DNA of 64,000 nucleotides from positions 38,534,194-38,598,193 of the forward strand of contig CM064870.1 in NCBI GenBank assembly GCA_032719365.1, given 5' to 3'. Position numbers and translations under genes: made by a program. The DNA is from Prinsepia uniflora. Taxonomy: Eukaryota; Streptophyta; Magnoliopsida; Rosales; Rosaceae. This document shows positions 31,319-45,146 of this stretch, one piece after another. The first letter of the stretch is position 1; every line of letters starts with the position of its first letter. The notes under the pieces are model-generated. The model did no database searches. It was not told the DNA's origin and saw only the letters and a list, made by a program, of their open reading frames with translations.

Positions 31319-34233
31319 TGTCAGGGCCCACCCCTAATCCCCCACGATTAGGGACTAAACCCTGCTCCCGTCTAACTTACGCATGACACGAATGTCAGAC
31401 TAACGTCTAACCTCCATGTAACACATAAGTCGGACCAGGGATTCTCGAATCCAGTCATCCGAACTACTGTGGATCGCGGGTGTGATGTCTCCGACTCTCT
31501 CGACCAACAGCCCGCACCGCAACAACCTGGAGGGTATCGAAAACAAGAAAAGACTGTGGGTGGACAAAAATAAAGTTTAAGTTCAAAAACAGTTAACAGA
31601 AAACACAAGTACATTTATACCCTCCGTTTCAAAAACCAATGCATGCATATCAATTCATGTCATAAAACCATGTACGAAAATCAAACACATTTTCCTTTTT
31701 CTCAAATCCCGGGCCTCAGCCCAAAACCACCGAAAAATCATTTCATCCGGGCATAGCCCAAAACATCGGAAAACCATTGAAAACCATACCACATTTCCAT
31801 CCATCGAACCTGCTGGATCTATCTTATTCTTTAAACTCCCGAGTCTTTAAACTCAATCCAGGCCTCAATATAATCTGAGTCATTAAACTCCCGAGTCTTT
31901 AAATTCAACAGGCCTACGGGGAAAAATATCAATATCCGAGTCTTTAAACTCCCTAGTCTTTAAACTCAATCCGGGTCTTTAAACCCAATCCGGACCCGTC
32001 CCCCGTCATATCATAATCCGGGTCTTTAAACCCAATAACCAGATCCAGCAAATCCAATCCAAAACCGTTTGAAAACCTTTTTCCATTTCCTTTCCAGGTC
32101 CGAGTCCGCAACCACCATTTCGTAAGCCGGCATCCGGAATAACCATTCCGAACCCAAACCCGGAATCCACTTCCAAGTCCCGAATCGAATCCCGAATCGT
32201 CATCCGGAATTTCGATTCAAAACCCGAGATCCCATTTCTCAAAACCACTTTTCTGAACTGGGCTTCAAGCCCAAAAACCCTTTTCCGGAAACACTTTTCC
32301 GAAATCCTTTTACTTTCTTTGAAATAAAATCGTATTTCAAATCCCGAAATAAAATCATTAAAACCAGGTTCAAATCACAATATCCATCATATCTCGTAAA
32401 ACGTAAAATACCGTCATTTCCTCGAAAAACATGCACAAACTGTAAACCATCACAAGCATAAATCAAATCATAGAATCAAGTATAGAAAACATATAAAAAC
32501 ATATATGCATGCATCAAGAGTTAGAAATCAAAGTCCACTCACAGACCATTCTGACGTCGCCTCGATACACGCGCACTTACGCCATCCCCGGCCATTCCGC
32601 TATCCTCGGCTTTCCTGAACCTGTCCAAAGCCCATAACGAGGTTACTCACTACTTCACAAAAGTCCTACCCAAGTCCCATAATTTTTCCCGAACTTAAAC
32701 GTAACTAACCGGGACCCTAAACCTTCAACCTCGTAGAACTAACCCGAAACAACGTCCGATTGTCCCGAAACCTATCCCAAAAGACTCGTTACAATGATTA
32801 GACCAAAAACCTAGTTGAACAATTCCCCGGAAACCGCCGCACGCCTCCACGGGCCGCCTAAAGTGGCTGCGCGTGCGCCTCACGCGCCTGCACAGTTACT
32901 GTTCATCTTCTTCCTCGCGATCGTGCACTGTGTTGGACCAGCGTGGCCGGTTCTCCGCCGTCCGGCAGCCGCTTTCCTTCCTTTTTCCACCAAACTCTTC
33001 GTCCTCTTCCTAGTAATCGATTCCTCTCAGCCAAACACAGCATCACTACCTAAATCTCATCCTCCCAACTCAAAACAGAAACCACCCAAAAACTCTGTTC
33101 TTGCTCCCGGCCACCCGTGCAATCCCCCGTCACGGTTTCACAACCAGACGGTTCCTAGGGACCTACTTAGTCGACTAGCACTCACCAAACACCTCGACTC
33201 ATACCCAAAAGCCACGACTTACCGTTTGAATCAAAACTGGAAAACAGAGCAATCAGAGGAAATTCAAGAAATTACCTGTTCTCCGACCAACACCGTGAGC
33301 TCTGCTAGGTCTGTTCAACTCTCCTCAGTCCTCTCAACGCCACCACGAGTTCAATTTGGTGGTTTGGTCACTGGAAGTGCACAACCGTGCACGGTGGTCC
33401 TCGACTCTGTGTCCTCTGGTTCCTCCTCCCTTCTCACACACACCGTCACGCCTAAACCTCACAACCACGTTCACTCGCTCTCCTAACTCTCCTTCGACCC
33501 TCACAACACTCACACACTCACTCAGTCTCTGCAATTTGATCAATTTCTCTCACTATCTCACCCTCTGTTTTTCCCTCTTTGAACACGGCTACACACTCGA
33601 ACACTCCAATTTAATTGAACCCGTGCATAAGTTAGAACCCAATAGAGCACCCCCACGTGTTTACTAACCCATGGCCCAAACTCAAAAATATCCAATCTCC
33701 CCTGTACACTTGTCCCAATCTGGTTTGCACAATTCCCAATGTGCAAAAAGACCAAAATGCCCCTTGTGAGTCAAAATTACCATTTTGCCCTTCGCCGTTC
33801 TAGACCCGTAACGCATTCATCCTACGTCTGATGAACGCATGCCGCCTGTCGTTGAACTCAGGACGACGAGATCTACCTAACGGTCCTCGGTCTACGTGTC
33901 AAAACCCTGTCGTACGAAAAGTCAACTTTTCCCCCTATTTAACCAAAATTACGAAAGTGCCCCCAACCTTCCGAACATCATAACTTCCTCCTCGAATGTC
34001 GGAATCGGGCGTGCCACCTGTCTATGGATTCGTGACGTCCCAAACTACGTCACAGTCATCGGTCAATGCCCAATTGACTTCTCGAACTAAAAGTCAACAT
34101 TTTTATCCAAACCAGGGGCAAAATCGTCATTCTACGCCTGATGTCCAAAAAAGCACCAACGAACCCCCGATTAACCTCACTAATCCAGTACTAATCATGT
34201 CACTAATCCTGACTCCCAGGAAGGATCCTTACA
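31319..34233 (-). mobile_element. Solo LTR, family B, inserted in a family-D LTR
   Basis: A 2915-bp unit is flanked by CACCA at 31314-31318 and 34234-34238. The 3' end reads GGGCCCTGACA on the minus strand. The 5' end has drifted (TGTAAGGATCC). It carries the TTTAAA hairpins, an intact arm (32533-32542) and a partner with one mismatch (near 31554). The 223-codon plus-strand frame at 32815-33486 is antisense to the LTR and has no domain, so it is not called. Confidence 0.93.
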
Positions 34234-34790
34234 CACCAGGCCAAGCGCCAGCTACAGTCGTCTCCTTCCTCCACCAAGTCAGGCCCGTTTCTCTGGTTTC
34301 TGGTCACTTGACCTGTAAATAAAAGCTGGCCATAAATCATGTATTTCTCAATCTTTTTCCACGTTTAATCCACAATGTTCATCTACCAGATCCCAAAAAG
34401 AAATCTACGAACTCATAATAAGAAAAATACTTACCTCCTTTCGAACCTGACTTGAAGCTTTTGGCTGACCACCGAACACCCTATTCTGGCTTGGTCTTCA
34501 TTCTAATCCTTGTTTTTTAACTCAAAAGGGTTGTAGGAACTCACAAACCATTTAGGAATCCTCAGTTTTAGGCTCAATGCCCCTGAAACTGTCTCATGTT
34601 CTACTGCCCATTTTTGTGCGCTACACGGGTTTGGGGTTATGGGAGGTTTCCTCCACCTTTCATCTATCTTGTTCCTTTTATCTCCCTAGGTCTCTCTCTT
34701 ATCCTCTTGTCTCTCTGGTTCCACCTCCCCCTCATGGTGTGCTCGATCATGATTTTTTCATGGTTTCGGAACATGCCCACCAAACCCCCT

Positions 34791-34829
34791 CACACACACA
34801 CACGCACACACACACACACACACACACAC
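34791..34829 (+). repeat. (CA)n microsatellite
   Basis: About 19 CA units with one G interruption, inside the family-D LTR. Confidence 0.95.
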
Positions 34830-35761
34830 TAATAAATAGAGAGAAATACGTTGGAGGAAGGAGAAAAATATCAGACCCTGGTAGCATCCAATAGGTCCCT
34901 ATTGCTAAATGACCAAAATGCCCTTCACACATAAATTACCAAAATACCCCTAAGGGGTTTTTACCCGAATCAACCTCATACATTCTCCGATTTTGGCATA
35001 TCGTCTGTCTACAAACTTAGGATTCTGAGACCTTAGTAACCGTCTTCTCGAAATCCCTAAATATCGTCCATATCAAAAAGTCAACTATTTGACTCAATAA
35101 GGGCAAAGTCGTCATTTTACCTAATTTTTCCAAATTTACTTTCCTAAAAATTTTGGGGTCGTACAATTTTTCATTTTTTTCAAATATCCAGGGTGTTACA
35201 GAAAGGACAGTGCGTGAGGGCACGTCCGACCTTATCTCTCGATGTGTTCAACACAAAAGTTATTCCTTCTAAAATTTGGAGTTTAATGGTTCAAGTTTGG
35301 GATAATTGGACATCGTATGAGATAGTTATGGTGGTTCAAAGTTTATGTTCTACTTAAAAATCCTTAATAAATCCTAAAATATTGGGTGATTAATTTGAGT
35401 ATTATAAAAACGAGATGGAATGGATGTAAATTCAGGATTTGTTGGTAAATGTATAATTCTATATTCATGTTATAATTTAAGGTTAATCTTAAAGAATTTG
35501 AGACATTAGACCTACTACTAAATTGGATAATTAATATGTATGTACAAGCTTACTTGTTATGGTCAATTATAGTAAACAAAAGGGTTATGAAAGTGTGAAG
35601 CATTAGACTTGTGCATAAGTATAATATTTAAAATTACTTAAGCCTTTGTGTTAGTTATTAGGTGATACATAACTGGTGGTGGTCTTCTTAGAGTTAATTT
35701 CTTACTTAATTTATGATTGCAATTTATGGTTGTGATTTATATATGAACCTTTGAATAAGTA

Positions 35762-38608
35762 TGTCAGGACCCACCCCAGTTTCAACCCGAAAACCGAGGT
35801 AAATCATGCTCCCGTCTGACACCCAAACACTAATCCGAAGTAAACTCACGAAAACCACCAAAATACACAGTCAGACGCAGGAGAAACTTTAAACATCCCG
35901 AAGTCAAGTTTTACAGAGCATAGTACCAAATACAAAGGAAAGAAAACCGATACACAAGATACACGCACAACGGAAAAGTTTAAGCACTCCGGGGTCACTC
36001 TCGAAAAATTATATGCCTCCGACGCTGCCTCGACGTCCCAACCCCGCGCTAGCTCTACGACCTGGAGGGCAATTTAAAACAGAAGGTGTGAGTGGACCAT
36101 AAATAATAAAATCATTTCCAAAAACCATTTCATAATAAAACCAGGGTTTTAGCCCTACGTTTTAAAATCACATGCATAACTAGTTGCTGAAAACAGGTAT
36201 AAATCACGTAATTATCACCATTAAAATAGTTACAGAATCATTATAAAAACAGTCATGGAAATCATATCACAAGCATCCGATCAAACATGTTGGACCTATC
36301 CGAGTCTTTAAACTCAATCCAGGCCTCAATAATATCTGAGTCTTTAAACTCACAAGCCTACGGGGGAAATATCAATATATCCGAGTCTTTAAACTCCGGA
36401 GTCTTTAAACTCAATCCGGGTCTTTAAACCCAATCCTGGCATGTCCCCCGTTAATCACAATATCCGGGTCTTTAAACCCAATAATCAGATCCAGCAAATC
36501 CAATCCAAAACCATTTGAAAACCATTTATCATTTGAAATCCATATCCAAACCCGAATCCGAAATCACTGGTCCGAAGCTCTTCCGGCATCTAGAACCGTC
36601 ATTCCGAACCCAAATCCGGAAATTCACTTTTCAATTTTAAAACCAAATCTCGTTACTGAAATCCAATTCTAAAACCGAAAGCCCTTGATTATCAAATCAT
36701 GTCTCAAAATCCATTTATAATCATTAAAAATCACTTATCGTTTAAAAACCCCAAATCATGGCATCGAAATCAGAATCCCACATTTTCTCGTAAAACGTGG
36801 CAAATATGTAATTTCCTTGAAAAACGTGCAATTATGTAAAACCAACATAGCATATTCAAAAATCATGAAATCACATATAAAACCATAAAACAAGTAATTA
36901 AAAGCAGTTATGCATGCTCGAGTTTAGAGAAGGGGTCCACTCACAGTACCGAGCCCTCAATCGCGTCCCGAACGTCCTGTACGTTCTTCAGCTTCCTCGG
37001 GAAATCCCGAACCTGTCAACCATCACCAAGGAACGTTACTAACACATCTACGAAGGTCCACCTCATTTTCCCCAAAAATCCCCGGGACCTAAACGTAACG
37101 AACCGGAACCCTAAACCTTCACCTTCGCGGAACTAACTCCAAACGACGTCCGATTAACCCGAAACCTATTCCAATGGACTCGTCACAACACCTAGACCAA
37201 AAACCATGTTGACTGTTTTCCCAAACACCGCCGCACACGCTCCCACGCGCCGCCCAAAGTGGCTGCGCTTGGCCCTCACGCTCCTGCACACAGAGGTACT
37301 GTTCACCGTCATCTACCTCGAATGAACCGGCGCACCCGGTTCTCCACCGTCCCGTCTCCTTTTTCCTCCCTTTCTTCACCAGCTTCATCGTCCAATCCTA
37401 AGGAATTCATTCCCCTCACTCAAACACCTCAACACCATCCCTAATCTGTCGACTCAAGCTCGAACCAAAAACCCGAACAACCCCTGTTTCACGATCCGTC
37501 CACCCAGACCTTCCCCCGCCACGGCGACCACCGTAGACTGTTCCTAGGACTTCACTGATGCTCACCCAACTTACCAAGTCCCTCGACTCACACTCCAAAC
37601 CCACGATTCTCAGTTTGAAATTCACGGAAAAAAAGTGTACTTACACAGGGCTTCGAAAATACCTGCAGTCGTCGCCGCCGTGCTCACCACTGCACTCCTT
37701 GGAGGTCACAGAGTCCTCCCCAACTTCCCTTCGAGTTCACTTGAACCGTACACGGCCACACCACCACCACAAGCTCTCAACTCCTCTCTGTTTTCTCTGG
37801 TTTCCCGTGGCTCACACCTCACACACACACGACCACCGCACCTCCCAACCTTCTCCCTAGCTCTCTCACTGTCTCTGGTCACTCACTCCTCACCAATTTA
37901 CACAAACACTCAAACCTTCCCAGCCATCGATCGATGTCCTCACCGCCTCACTCTGTCTCTGTTCTCAAATGCACGGTTAACCCCCAATTATTTGGACCCG
38001 TGAACCCGTCTAGAAGCCACTAGGTCCCTACCACAAGTCACAATCCTAAAACCCCTCTCACAAGTGTCCCAAATCACAACCATCCACTTGTCCCCATCTG
38101 TTGCACAAATCCCCATGTGCAAAAGACCAAAATGCCCTTCTTTGAACCCAAAATTACCATTGTACCCTTACCGTTTTAGACCCCATAACTCACTCAACTT
38201 AACTCCGATGAACACGTGCCGCCTGTCATTGAACTCAGGACGACAAGATCTACTTAACTGTCCTCGGTCAACGTGTCAAAACCTGATCGTACAAAAAGTC
38301 AACTTTTCTCCCTATTTTAACCAAATTACGGTAATGCCCTCAACCTTCCGAACATCATAACTTCCTCCTCGGATGTCGGAATCGGGCGTGCCACCTGTCT
38401 ACGGATTCATGACGTCCCAAACTACGTCACGATCATTGGTCAAAGTCCATTTGACCTCCTGAACTAAAAGTCAACATTTTGCCCGAACCAGGGGCAAAAT
38501 CGTCATTCTACGCTACCGGACCTATCGTAACCGACTAACCACCAATTAAGCTCACTAATCTCATCTTAAACACGGTCTTAACCCTACTTCCCGGGACGGG
38601 TCGTTACA
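35762..38608 (-). mobile_element. Solo LTR, family B-like
   Basis: A 2847-bp minus-strand unit starting TGTAACGACC and ending GGTCCTGACA is flanked by AAGTA at 35757-35761 and 38609-38613. It has TTTAAA hairpins (36300-36480) and the arms at 36087-36096 and 36935-36944. No gene is supported. Confidence 0.95.
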
Positions 38609-38658
38609 AAGTAAACCACCTTATATTGACTTTTTCAATGATATTGTAAATTCATAAA

Positions 38659-38659
<1 letters not shown>

Positions 38660-38692
<33 letters not shown>
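38660..38692 (+). repeat. (TA)n microsatellite
   Basis: About 16 AT units in the right piece of the plus-strand LTR remnant. Confidence 0.95.
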
Positions 38693-38694
<2 letters not shown>

Positions 38695-38943
38695 AAGGCA
38701 AATAGGGATAATATTTTAATATTATAAATTAAACCCTGAACCGAGTCAAATAGGAAATTTGCACCCCTTGTTGGGGATAATGGGTTGGACGTCGGTGGTA
38801 ACCTCGAAATGGTGGTTAAAATTTGGTTATTTTAATAATATGTAGATATAAACTAAATCGATAAGATCCCTTGTCTGATAAAAGTTGTCTAATGGGAGCA
38901 AGATCGGCCAGGTTTTCACAGAAACTAGGGACATATCCTGTCA

Positions 38944-39420
38944 CTAATACATATTTTTGGCATCTTTATATAAAATTCCATGCCCAACGGAATTTTCTAT
39001 ACACAGAAATAATACAAGACAAAACAAAGTCATACTCCAAATATGATTCATTGGGATTGCCAAAATTTTACATTCTTTAGGATTCCCTAAATTCGTAAGC
39101 GTGTAGGGGCATTTGTGGAACCATAAATCACTGAAAATTGTGCAACTGTCACGTGGCTCATAATTCGCATAATGTCTAAATTGCTCCTAATAATGACATT
39201 TGGCTCATAGACATCTACACATTAAATAATATATTTACCAGCTGAATATATTATTTAATCGGATTAAAGTCACAATGTTATCAATATTTTCCATGAGAAT
39301 TAATTGTCATTATTCGTAATAATGAACAATTATTATTAATATTAAATGATCTTAATTGTCATCATTATTCTTAATAATGAACAGTTATTATAATTATTAA
39401 ATAATATATTTTATTAAAAA
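38944..39420. other. AT-rich spacer
   Basis: Between two LTR boundaries. It is rich in ATTATTAA-type runs with near-repeated phrases such as CGTAATAATGAACA and CTTAATAATGAACA. No gene is seen. Confidence 0.6.
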
Positions 39421-42220
39421 TGACAGGACACATGACCCATACTGGAAAACATCTCATAAACCACACTCGGGCCCTGCTCCCGTCTAACAAGCCACTAAGA
39501 ATACCAAAAATTACCCTTAAGTTGTCAGAAAGGGGATATTCACCTTATCAAACATGCCTCTGCCTCTCATTCGACCCCAAACTTCGTCCAACAGCCTTGG
39601 AAGGTTACAAAAACCGTGAAAACCGTGTGAGTGGACAAAAATAAACAATTTAAAAACATACTTCCAAACATACCATTTTACCCTTCGTTTTCTAAAACTA
39701 TGCATGCATATAAACCATTTAAATCCCAAGTAAAGCATAATATAGTCCATGACCTTGAAAACGTGTAAAATAACCATAAAGAAATAAACATTAGTAATCA
39801 TGATAACCAGCACGCAAATCATCACAATAGTCAACACAAAACCAGCACAAGAATCATACACAACCAATCCACATCCAACCCATCCTCAATGCACAATATC
39901 AGTCACCATATCCACTACACTACCGGCAGGCACACCACTCAGGATCTAGAGCCCAACTCGACGTCCGAGTGTGGACCTCACATTCACTCAAGATCTAGAG
40001 CCCAACTTGACGTCTGAGTGAGAACTAACTTAGGATCTGGAGCCCAGCTCGACGTTTAAGTTAACACTAAATTAGTCTCAGGATCTAGAGCTCCTATCTC
40101 GATGTCTAAGACTACTAATCATCATGTACCTCGCGGAAGGTTATCCCCAATCATCACAATTATCACAATATTTCACATTTCAAAAAATTCCAAGAAAAAC
40201 ATACGCATATCACTTCTCAATATCACAAATCAAGTTCACAATTAGAATCTCATACCTAAGCCTAAAATACAACTCAATCACAACCTCATAAAACGTGCAA
40301 TCACAATACCTCAAAAAAAAAAACCATCTAGAAATCATATGAAAGTCACCAAAAACTCAATATCACACTATATCATGTCATAAATCATATTCCATTCCAA
40401 ATCACAATCGAAATGGAATTCGAAAACGTAATTTACGAAAAATCTTGTAAAACGTGCAATAACATAATAATTAAATATAAAATCACCGAAAATCATATAA
40501 AAATTTCAATCTCTCAAATATCACTCAAAACACATAATAAAACATTTAAAGCATGTAAATATGCATGCATAATGTTTTAATAAAATAAACGTTTACTCAC
40601 ATGTACCGTACATGCAACCGAACCGAGTGGCACGCCTTTTCGTAAAATCTGAGAACGTCACCTACTATCAAAAATCACTTCTAAGGGTAAGGGATAGATC
40701 TAGAAACTAAAATAAGGGGGGCTAAATTTACACACTTATAAATTATATTATAATAGGAAACTAAAATGAAAAATATGAAAATAAAGATTGAAACTAAAAA
40801 TAAGGGGGCAAAAATTATACACTTATAAATTGTATTAATAAAATAGGAAATTAAAATAAAAATTGGGAAACTAATGATGAAAAAAAATGAAAAATAAGGA
40901 AAATAAATGATGAAAATGGACAAAAATAGGAAAATAATGATGAAAATGAAAATGTAACGACCCGTCCCAAATTCCTAGATTAGATTAGTGACTAATCACG
41001 ATTAGTGAGGCTAATCCGTGATTAGTAGAGCGAAATCGGACGAACGATGCGAAGTGACCGTTTTGCCCCTAGTGGTGGCAAAACGTTGACTTTTTAATTG
41101 GACGGTCAAATGGACTTTGACCGATGACCGTGACGTAGTTCGTGACATCACGAGTTCATAGACAGGTGGCACGTTCAATTCCGAAGTTCGAGGAAGAAGT
41201 TATGACGTTCGGAAGTTTAGGGGCATTTTGGTAATTTTGGTTAAATGGGGTCAAATGTTGACTTTTTGACCGGGAGGTCCGATGGCCGAGGGCCGAAGAC
41301 CGTTACATAGATAAGGACGATACGAATCCATAGGCAGACGGCACACTGAAATCGGACTTCAAACGGGAGAGTTATGGGTCACGGAAGTTCGATTTCACTA
41401 TGCACGAACTTCGAGACGGGGACGTTTCGACGAAATATGATTGGGTGGATATTTTGGTGGGCCCCATGGATGAGTGACAAGTGTCACTCATCCCATTGCT
41501 TTGATCCCCCAAAATGTGGATCTAAATAATTAAATATTATTATTTTAATTATTTTATAATTTAACCTAACAACTATTAATCCTAACCATCCATTTCAACC
41601 CTACCTTTTAATCCTCACCCTTCATCCCTCATTCTCTCATCTGATTTCATCCCCTTCATTCTTCACACACACCCGAAACCCCATAACCCAAAATCCTCCA
41701 TTTTCTCCATTTTCTTCCAAAAACCGAAACACACACACACCATCACCATTCATTACTTGGGTGTGACCGTGAGTGACGGGAGGGAAGGACAGAGAGGCTG
41801 GGACGGCGAGTCACGGCGACGGACGACGGAGGACACGGCGGAGGAGCTCGACCCGTGAGGTGAAAATATTTAAAAATCCAAGTTTTGTTTTTGTTAGGTT
41901 TTAATTGAAACTAATGATTGGGTTGTGCTTCTGGGGGACCTAGGAGAGAAATGGGAGTGTTTTCGAAGGTTAGAGCGGCCTGGAACAACCGTGAACGGCG
42001 GAGGAATGCACGGCCGCCATGGCCAAACTCGAAGGTATGGTTTTCGATGTTTTTCTTTCATTTTAAGGTCATAGGACTGTAGGTTAGGATTAGAGGATGA
42101 AAATGGGACAAACGGGAAGCATTTTGGTGGTCGGACGGCGGAGAACCGGCCGGGTCAAGTCGCGGGTCACGGCGACCCGGTTGCAGGGTTCAGGTCGACC
42201 CGTCGAGTGGCTGAAGGCGG

Positions 42221-42508
42221 TGACGTGGCATGATGACGTGGCACCTGTCAGATTGTCAGGTGACGTCGACCACTCATCAGCCAACACGTGTCACATGTCA
42301 GTGCACAGTCAGCACTGACATGTCAGTGACGTGGCCCAATCAGGGGCTGACACGTGGCACTAACGTGGACCAGTGCCGTGATGACACGTGGCACTGACAG
42401 TACAGTGACGTGGACCAATGGGAGCATGACACGTGGCACCTGTCAGAGTCTGACATGTCAGACCTGACAGCTGTCAGATGACGTCATGCTAACGTCAGCG
42501 ATGACGTC
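42221..42508 (+). promoter_or_regulatory. Dense ACGT-core (bZIP-type) motif cluster with palindromes
   Basis: I count 13 ACGT cores in under 300 bp, including three copies of ACACGTGGC (ABRE/G-box type) and several TGACGTCA or TGACGTGG motifs. Three perfect palindromes lie in the block: CACTGACATGTCAGTG (42313-42328), GTCTGACATGTCAGAC (42448-42463) and CTGACAGCTGTCAG (42464-42477). Plant bZIP factors bind such cores; whether these act here is inference. Confidence 0.55.
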
Positions 42509-43223
42509 AGCGGGTACTGTAGCTGGCGCGTGAAGCCCACGCGCAGCCACTTCAGGCGGCGCGTGAGGGCGCGTGGCAGGGAATTTGGGAAAGTGTTCAA
42601 CATACGAAATCTTCTATTTGATGTAACGAACATTTTGAGACTGGTTTCGTGTCGATCGGACACCGTCTCGATATGTTTCGGGGCATCGGAAGGTTTAGGT
42701 TCGGGATTAAAAATAGTTAAAAATACGGGAAAATTACGGGGCTTTAGTGGGAGGTTAATTACGTAGTTAGTAACCTTATATTACGATTTGGACAGGTTTG
42801 GGAGTCCCGGTGACGGTGATCGGCTCGGGGAGCCGTATGGCACGCAAATCGAGGCGGCAGCTCGGACGTTCTGTGAGTGGACCTTTTTTTCTAAATTGGT
42901 GCATGCATAAATGTTTATTGTATGTTTTATTACTTGTTTGATGATGCCATGGGTGCATTTGTGTGTGGTTACGTATAAGCACGTATTTCGAGGTTTAAGC
43001 CTTATACAGTGCTTATACGGGTCTGTATTTCTTTATTCGTTTTAATGAAATGGCTTTGGATTTATAAAAGGATAAACTCGGGTATGAGACCCATTTGGTT
43101 TTTTCTCGGGCATATGACCTCAGATTCCGGGCACGGTGCCCAGCTGATGTCCTATGTTTGGGCACGAGACCCAATCACTTTACGGTTTTGATTTCAGGTC
43201 AGGGAACCTTAAATGGATTCCCA

Positions 43224-43409
43224 GGTTCATGACGGTTTATGGGAACCGGCATGAACCCTTGTTGGTTATTACGGTACATGACGGTTTATGGGAACCGGCA
43301 TGTTACCTCGGTTATGTTATTACGGTACATGACGATTTATGGGAACCGGCATGTTACCTAATTATGGATATTATGGATTCATGACGGTTCAGGGGAACCG
43401 GTCATGAAT
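43224..43409 (+). repeat. Four consecutive nested hairpins
   Basis: Units at 43224-43257, 43273-43307, 43324-43358 and 43377-43409 share an inner CGGTT ... GAACCG stem and an outer CATG/CATG stem. The outermost bases pair differently in each type: GGTTCATG with CATGAACC, and ATTCATGAC with GTCATGAAT. Confidence 0.8.
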
Positions 43410-45144
43410 GTTTATGTTATGTATATATATGTTCGTCTACCTTCCTTTACATGTTCTACTATCTCCTCCGGGGAGGGTCTTTGGCCTGGGTGGACCCCGG
43501 AGTAGTCACGGAGCACCGACTGAGTGGAGTCACCCCCCAGTTGGGTTCCTTACTCTCAGGAAGGCTATGGTTACTATTACCTCGGGTAGGGTCAGTGGTC
43601 TGCGGACATTGACCTTGACTTTGAGATGACTCGGATTGAGACCCGGGTAGCGCGCGCGTGGCTTTGGATACCGTGACAGGATTGGTTGTGTGACTTATAT
43701 ATATGTATGTGATGGATATATGATATATGATATGTGGTGTGTACAGGTGTGCACAGGATTTGGGCAGTGGCCCGTATGGTCGTTTTCATTGTGGTCATTT
43801 CGACCTTGGTTTATATCTGCTTTGGGCTTAGTCCCACATATGGTTTGTTTTGGATAAATGGTTTTCGAATGCATGCATGCTTTTTAGTGGAGGGTACAAA
43901 GGTCTTCTCGTTAAAATGTTTTTATAAACTTTTGTTTTGTCCACTCACAGTTTTTAATGTTTTGACTGCCCTTCAGGTTGACATCGGATGTGGACTGTAG
44001 CAGAGACCGAGATATCACATGCCTCCTCCGGATCCTGGCGTACTCTGATAGCCCGGGAGGGCAAAGGACGAAAATATCCCTTGTCTGACACTTCGTGTCA
44101 GACGGGAGCAGGGTCATCCCGCACTAATCCCGGGGGGATTGGGATGGGTCCTGTCAGAAAATAATAATAATGAGGATTTGGTTCAGGATTTCCAACTTGG
44201 TCCTTAGGGGAGGATACCAATAGCTAAGCCAACAGACCAGGATAACTTTTGTGCTAAAGCTAAAGCAATATTATATAAATAGGAAAAACATGACTTGGGC
44301 TACATCCAAGGCTACCCTCTTCAGTGGTCCATTTCTGCATTAACCATCCCAATTAATTCATACTTTAATCCCATAATTTTTCAAGATTTTTAAACGAATT
44401 AAAATAAGCCCTAGACTTTCGGGCAATCAAAACTGCCGTGAGACTATGTCTAATTGTCTCGACAATTTGTACCATTGGACTCGTAGGATCGAGAACTCAA
44501 TGTTTTGTGTTGGTCACATTTCGAGATGACATGGCATGTGCCCCCACGCGCCACTAGAAGTGGCCACTATTCATCTTCTTCCTTAGGGCATCAGGGCCAA
44601 ATTTCTAAAAAACGGGTCATTCGACCCGCGCTTAACCCAACTCTATTTCCCTCAATTCTGAGTCTTTTTCATCCCTTCCCTGTCCATTCCACTCGTATTA
44701 TATTCAGAAAGAATTCTACAATCGTCAAATAGGCAAAACTTACCTTAAGAACTAGCATGATCTTTTGATCTTTCTACCAAATTTCCATATCTTTCTCTTT
44801 GACTTCCTTGCGTCTACCCTTCGTTCTTTTGGTCCTTTGGCGACCTTATAGACTTGTCCTCCCCTCTACGACCCTTGCTTACACATGAAGCCACTCAAAC
44901 CAGCTCTATGACTCACAACCAAAAAACTTGGTTTCACGGTTTCTGAGCTGTTTTCAAGCCTGGACATCTCCCCTCTGTTTTCTGAGTTTCCTATTCACCT
45001 TTCTCATTTATATTTTTATTTCCTTGGTTCTCTTTTTCATCCCTCTATCTCTTTGCTTTTATTCCCCCATGGTTAAGCTTGTTCATGGGGTTTTTTTATG
45101 GGTTTCAGTTCATCACCACTGAATACCACACTTCACCCCCAAAT

Positions 45145-45146
<2 letters not shown>

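Larger units (their letters stand above)
30520..35200 (-). repeat. Family-D 5' LTR, split by a solo LTR
   Basis: On the minus strand the unit starts TGTAACACCC (35200) and ends CCTATCA (30520) next to the primer binding site. Without the solo LTR at 31319-34233 and one target duplication it is about 1.76 kb. Its first few hundred bases match the start of the family-D LTR that ends at 45493. It is the 5' LTR of a minus-strand element. The matching 3' LTR was not found in the window. Confidence 0.78.
35201..38943 (+). repeat. Plus-strand LTR remnant, split by a solo LTR
   Basis: The left piece (35201-35761) begins with a GTGCGTGAGGGCACGT phrase also found inside element 1 LTRs. The right piece (38614-38943) ends with a CCTTGTCTGA ... 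GGGAGCAAG ... ATCCTGTCA pattern, the usual 3' end of these LTRs. Its 5' portion is missing, presumably displaced by the minus-strand family-D element on its left. The middle is occupied by the solo LTR at 35762-38608. Confidence 0.7.
40953..44156 (+). mobile_element. Solo LTR, family C, with ACGT-motif cluster
   Basis: A 3204-bp unit starting TGTAACGACC and ending GGTCCTGTCA is flanked by GAAAA at 40948-40952 and 44157-44161. It has the arms at 42873-42882 and 43939-43948, a CAG acceptor-like site ending at 43976, and a row of nested hairpins at 43224-43409. It matches the family-C solo LTR at 11872-14941 over most of its length but carries an extra ACGT-rich block near 42220-42510. Confidence 0.95.

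Noticed and set aside
32815..33486. A 223-codon plus-strand open frame
   Set aside because: It lies antisense within a solo LTR flanked by a target duplication. It has no domain, and its composition follows the LTR sequence.
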